From: Halobacterium sp. CBA1132 | GTDB lineage: Archaea; Halobacteriota; Halobacteria; Halobacteriales; Halobacteriaceae | Reading direction: 5' to 3' | Assembly: GCF_001485535.1 (NCBI RefSeq) | Contig: NZ_BCMZ01000003.1 | Location: forward strand, 1-64,000 | Length of the DNA: 64,000 nucleotides | Part shown: positions 63,519 to 64,000 of the stretch, piece by piece | Layout: every line of letters begins with the position of its first letter | Position numbering within the stretch: position 1 is the stretch's first letter | Notes under the pieces: generated by a model | What the model saw: only the letters and a program-made list of their open reading frames with translations | Told to the model about the DNA's origin: nothing | The model's database searches: none | Translations under genes and position numbers: made by a program

Positions 63519-64000
63519 ATGACAAGCAAATCAGACAAGCTCCGCGCGGTCTTCCTGACTGCGCTGATGATCGGCAGCGTCTTCGCGGCCGGCATCGCGT
63601 TCACAGGAAGTGCTGCTGCGGCGTCTAACCCGACGGGCACCATCACGCCCGCTACGGTTGACGAAGATACATCGAATCTTCATAATGTAACGCTCACCGC
63701 TGATGGCATTAACACCAGCGGTAATGGTAACCAAAAATTCTCGCTTCGTCTCCCCAGTGCGTTGAACCTGTCCAGTACCCAGGTGACGAACTTCAACGTT
63801 AACCAGGGAAGCGTCAACTACCAGGGAGACAATAATGTTGACTCCACGAACAACATCATCAACGTCACCACAACTGACGATTCGGGAGCCAACAGTGAGA
63901 CGGTCAGCGTTTCCTTCGACATCACAAACGTCGCCACACCGTCGATCAATGGCGATGATCTGACTGCACAAGCTCAGTTCGGCGTTGACGTTGACGACAG
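63519..64000 (+). CDS. Cell-surface (S-layer-type) glycoprotein, 3' end outside window
   Basis: The 160 residues present start with a typical S-layer signal: MTSKSDKLRAVFLTALMIGS, VFAAGIAFTGSAAAA, cut expected after about residue 34. The mature part is Asn/Thr/Ser-rich with many N-glycosylation sites and beta-strand pattern (LHNVTLTADGINTSGNGNQK). This is how the major surface glycoprotein genes of haloarchaea begin. The gene runs past 64000, so its size and C-terminal anchor are unknown. The relic at 52840-53492 belongs to a related protein. Confidence 0.85.
   Translation, partial: MTSKSDKLRAVFLTALMIGSVFAAGIAFTGSAAAASNPTGTITPATVDEDTSNLHNVTLTADGINTSGNGNQKFSLRLPSALNLSSTQVTNFNVNQGSVNYQGDNNVDSTNNIINVTTTDDSGANSETVSVSFDITNVATPSINGDDLTAQAQFGVDVDD

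Noticed and set aside
1-64000. tRNA, rRNA genes and CRISPR arrays
   Set aside because: I looked for tRNA-like ends, conserved rRNA words and regular 30-40 bp repeats and found none; small RNAs cannot be excluded by eye.

Overview
The window looks like an accessory replicon, or an integrated plasmid region, of a halophilic archaeon (class Halobacteria). The evidence is direct: most proteins are very acidic, there are two TATA-binding-protein-like genes, an archaeal pilin, a Tat-type lipoprotein, an S-layer-type signal peptide at the right edge, Orc1/Cdc6 relics instead of DnaA, and haloarchaea-type insertion sequences (IS6-like, IS200/IS605 TnpB). No rRNA or tRNA gene was seen. Coding is interrupted by many relics and frameshifts, as expected of a plastic, decaying plasmid region.

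Left part (1-16.5 kb): a restriction-nuclease-like gene pair, a VapBC toxin-antitoxin pair, a lipoprotein, a TATA-binding protein, a DUF1931 histone-fold protein, a pilin, several small winged-helix regulators of one family (HVO_A0114-like) with a TumE-like partner, a low-GC secreted protein, and a fatty-acid module (acyl-CoA ligase, enoyl-CoA hydratase, thiolase).

Middle part (16.6-44.3 kb): an ABC exporter (FtsX-like permease, ATPase) in a tight operon with a surface-anchored protein, followed later by three more large surface proteins (28-37 kb) with their own regulators. This part also has two ParA loci (22.2-23.7 kb on minus, 42.5-44.1 kb on plus). Each has a small acidic partner in place of a recognisable ParB, its own repeat cluster next to parA, and a shared 82-nt block that is identical in both copies. 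A tyrosine recombinase, a protein holding only the second half of a TATA-binding protein, and many TnpB relics lie around them.

Right part (44.4-64 kb): an integrase relic, a decayed RAMP-like gene, a short-chain dehydrogenase, a large hybrid sensor kinase, a PadR regulator, and a decayed orc1/cdc6 gene with four related ORB-like repeats and an AT-rich stretch that look like a replication origin. Then follow a second cdc6 relic, membrane proteins, a dead DDE transposase, a second TumE/HVO_A0114 module, a freshly inserted IS6-type element with an 8-bp target duplication, a broken DoxX gene, a protein of homing-endonuclease-type repeats, and the start of a cell-surface glycoprotein gene that runs off the window.

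The most unusual items are the half TATA-binding protein, the two ParA loci with their repeat arrays, the identical 82-nt block, the ORB-like origin, and paired metal-box-like palindromes around the promoter of a surface protein gene.
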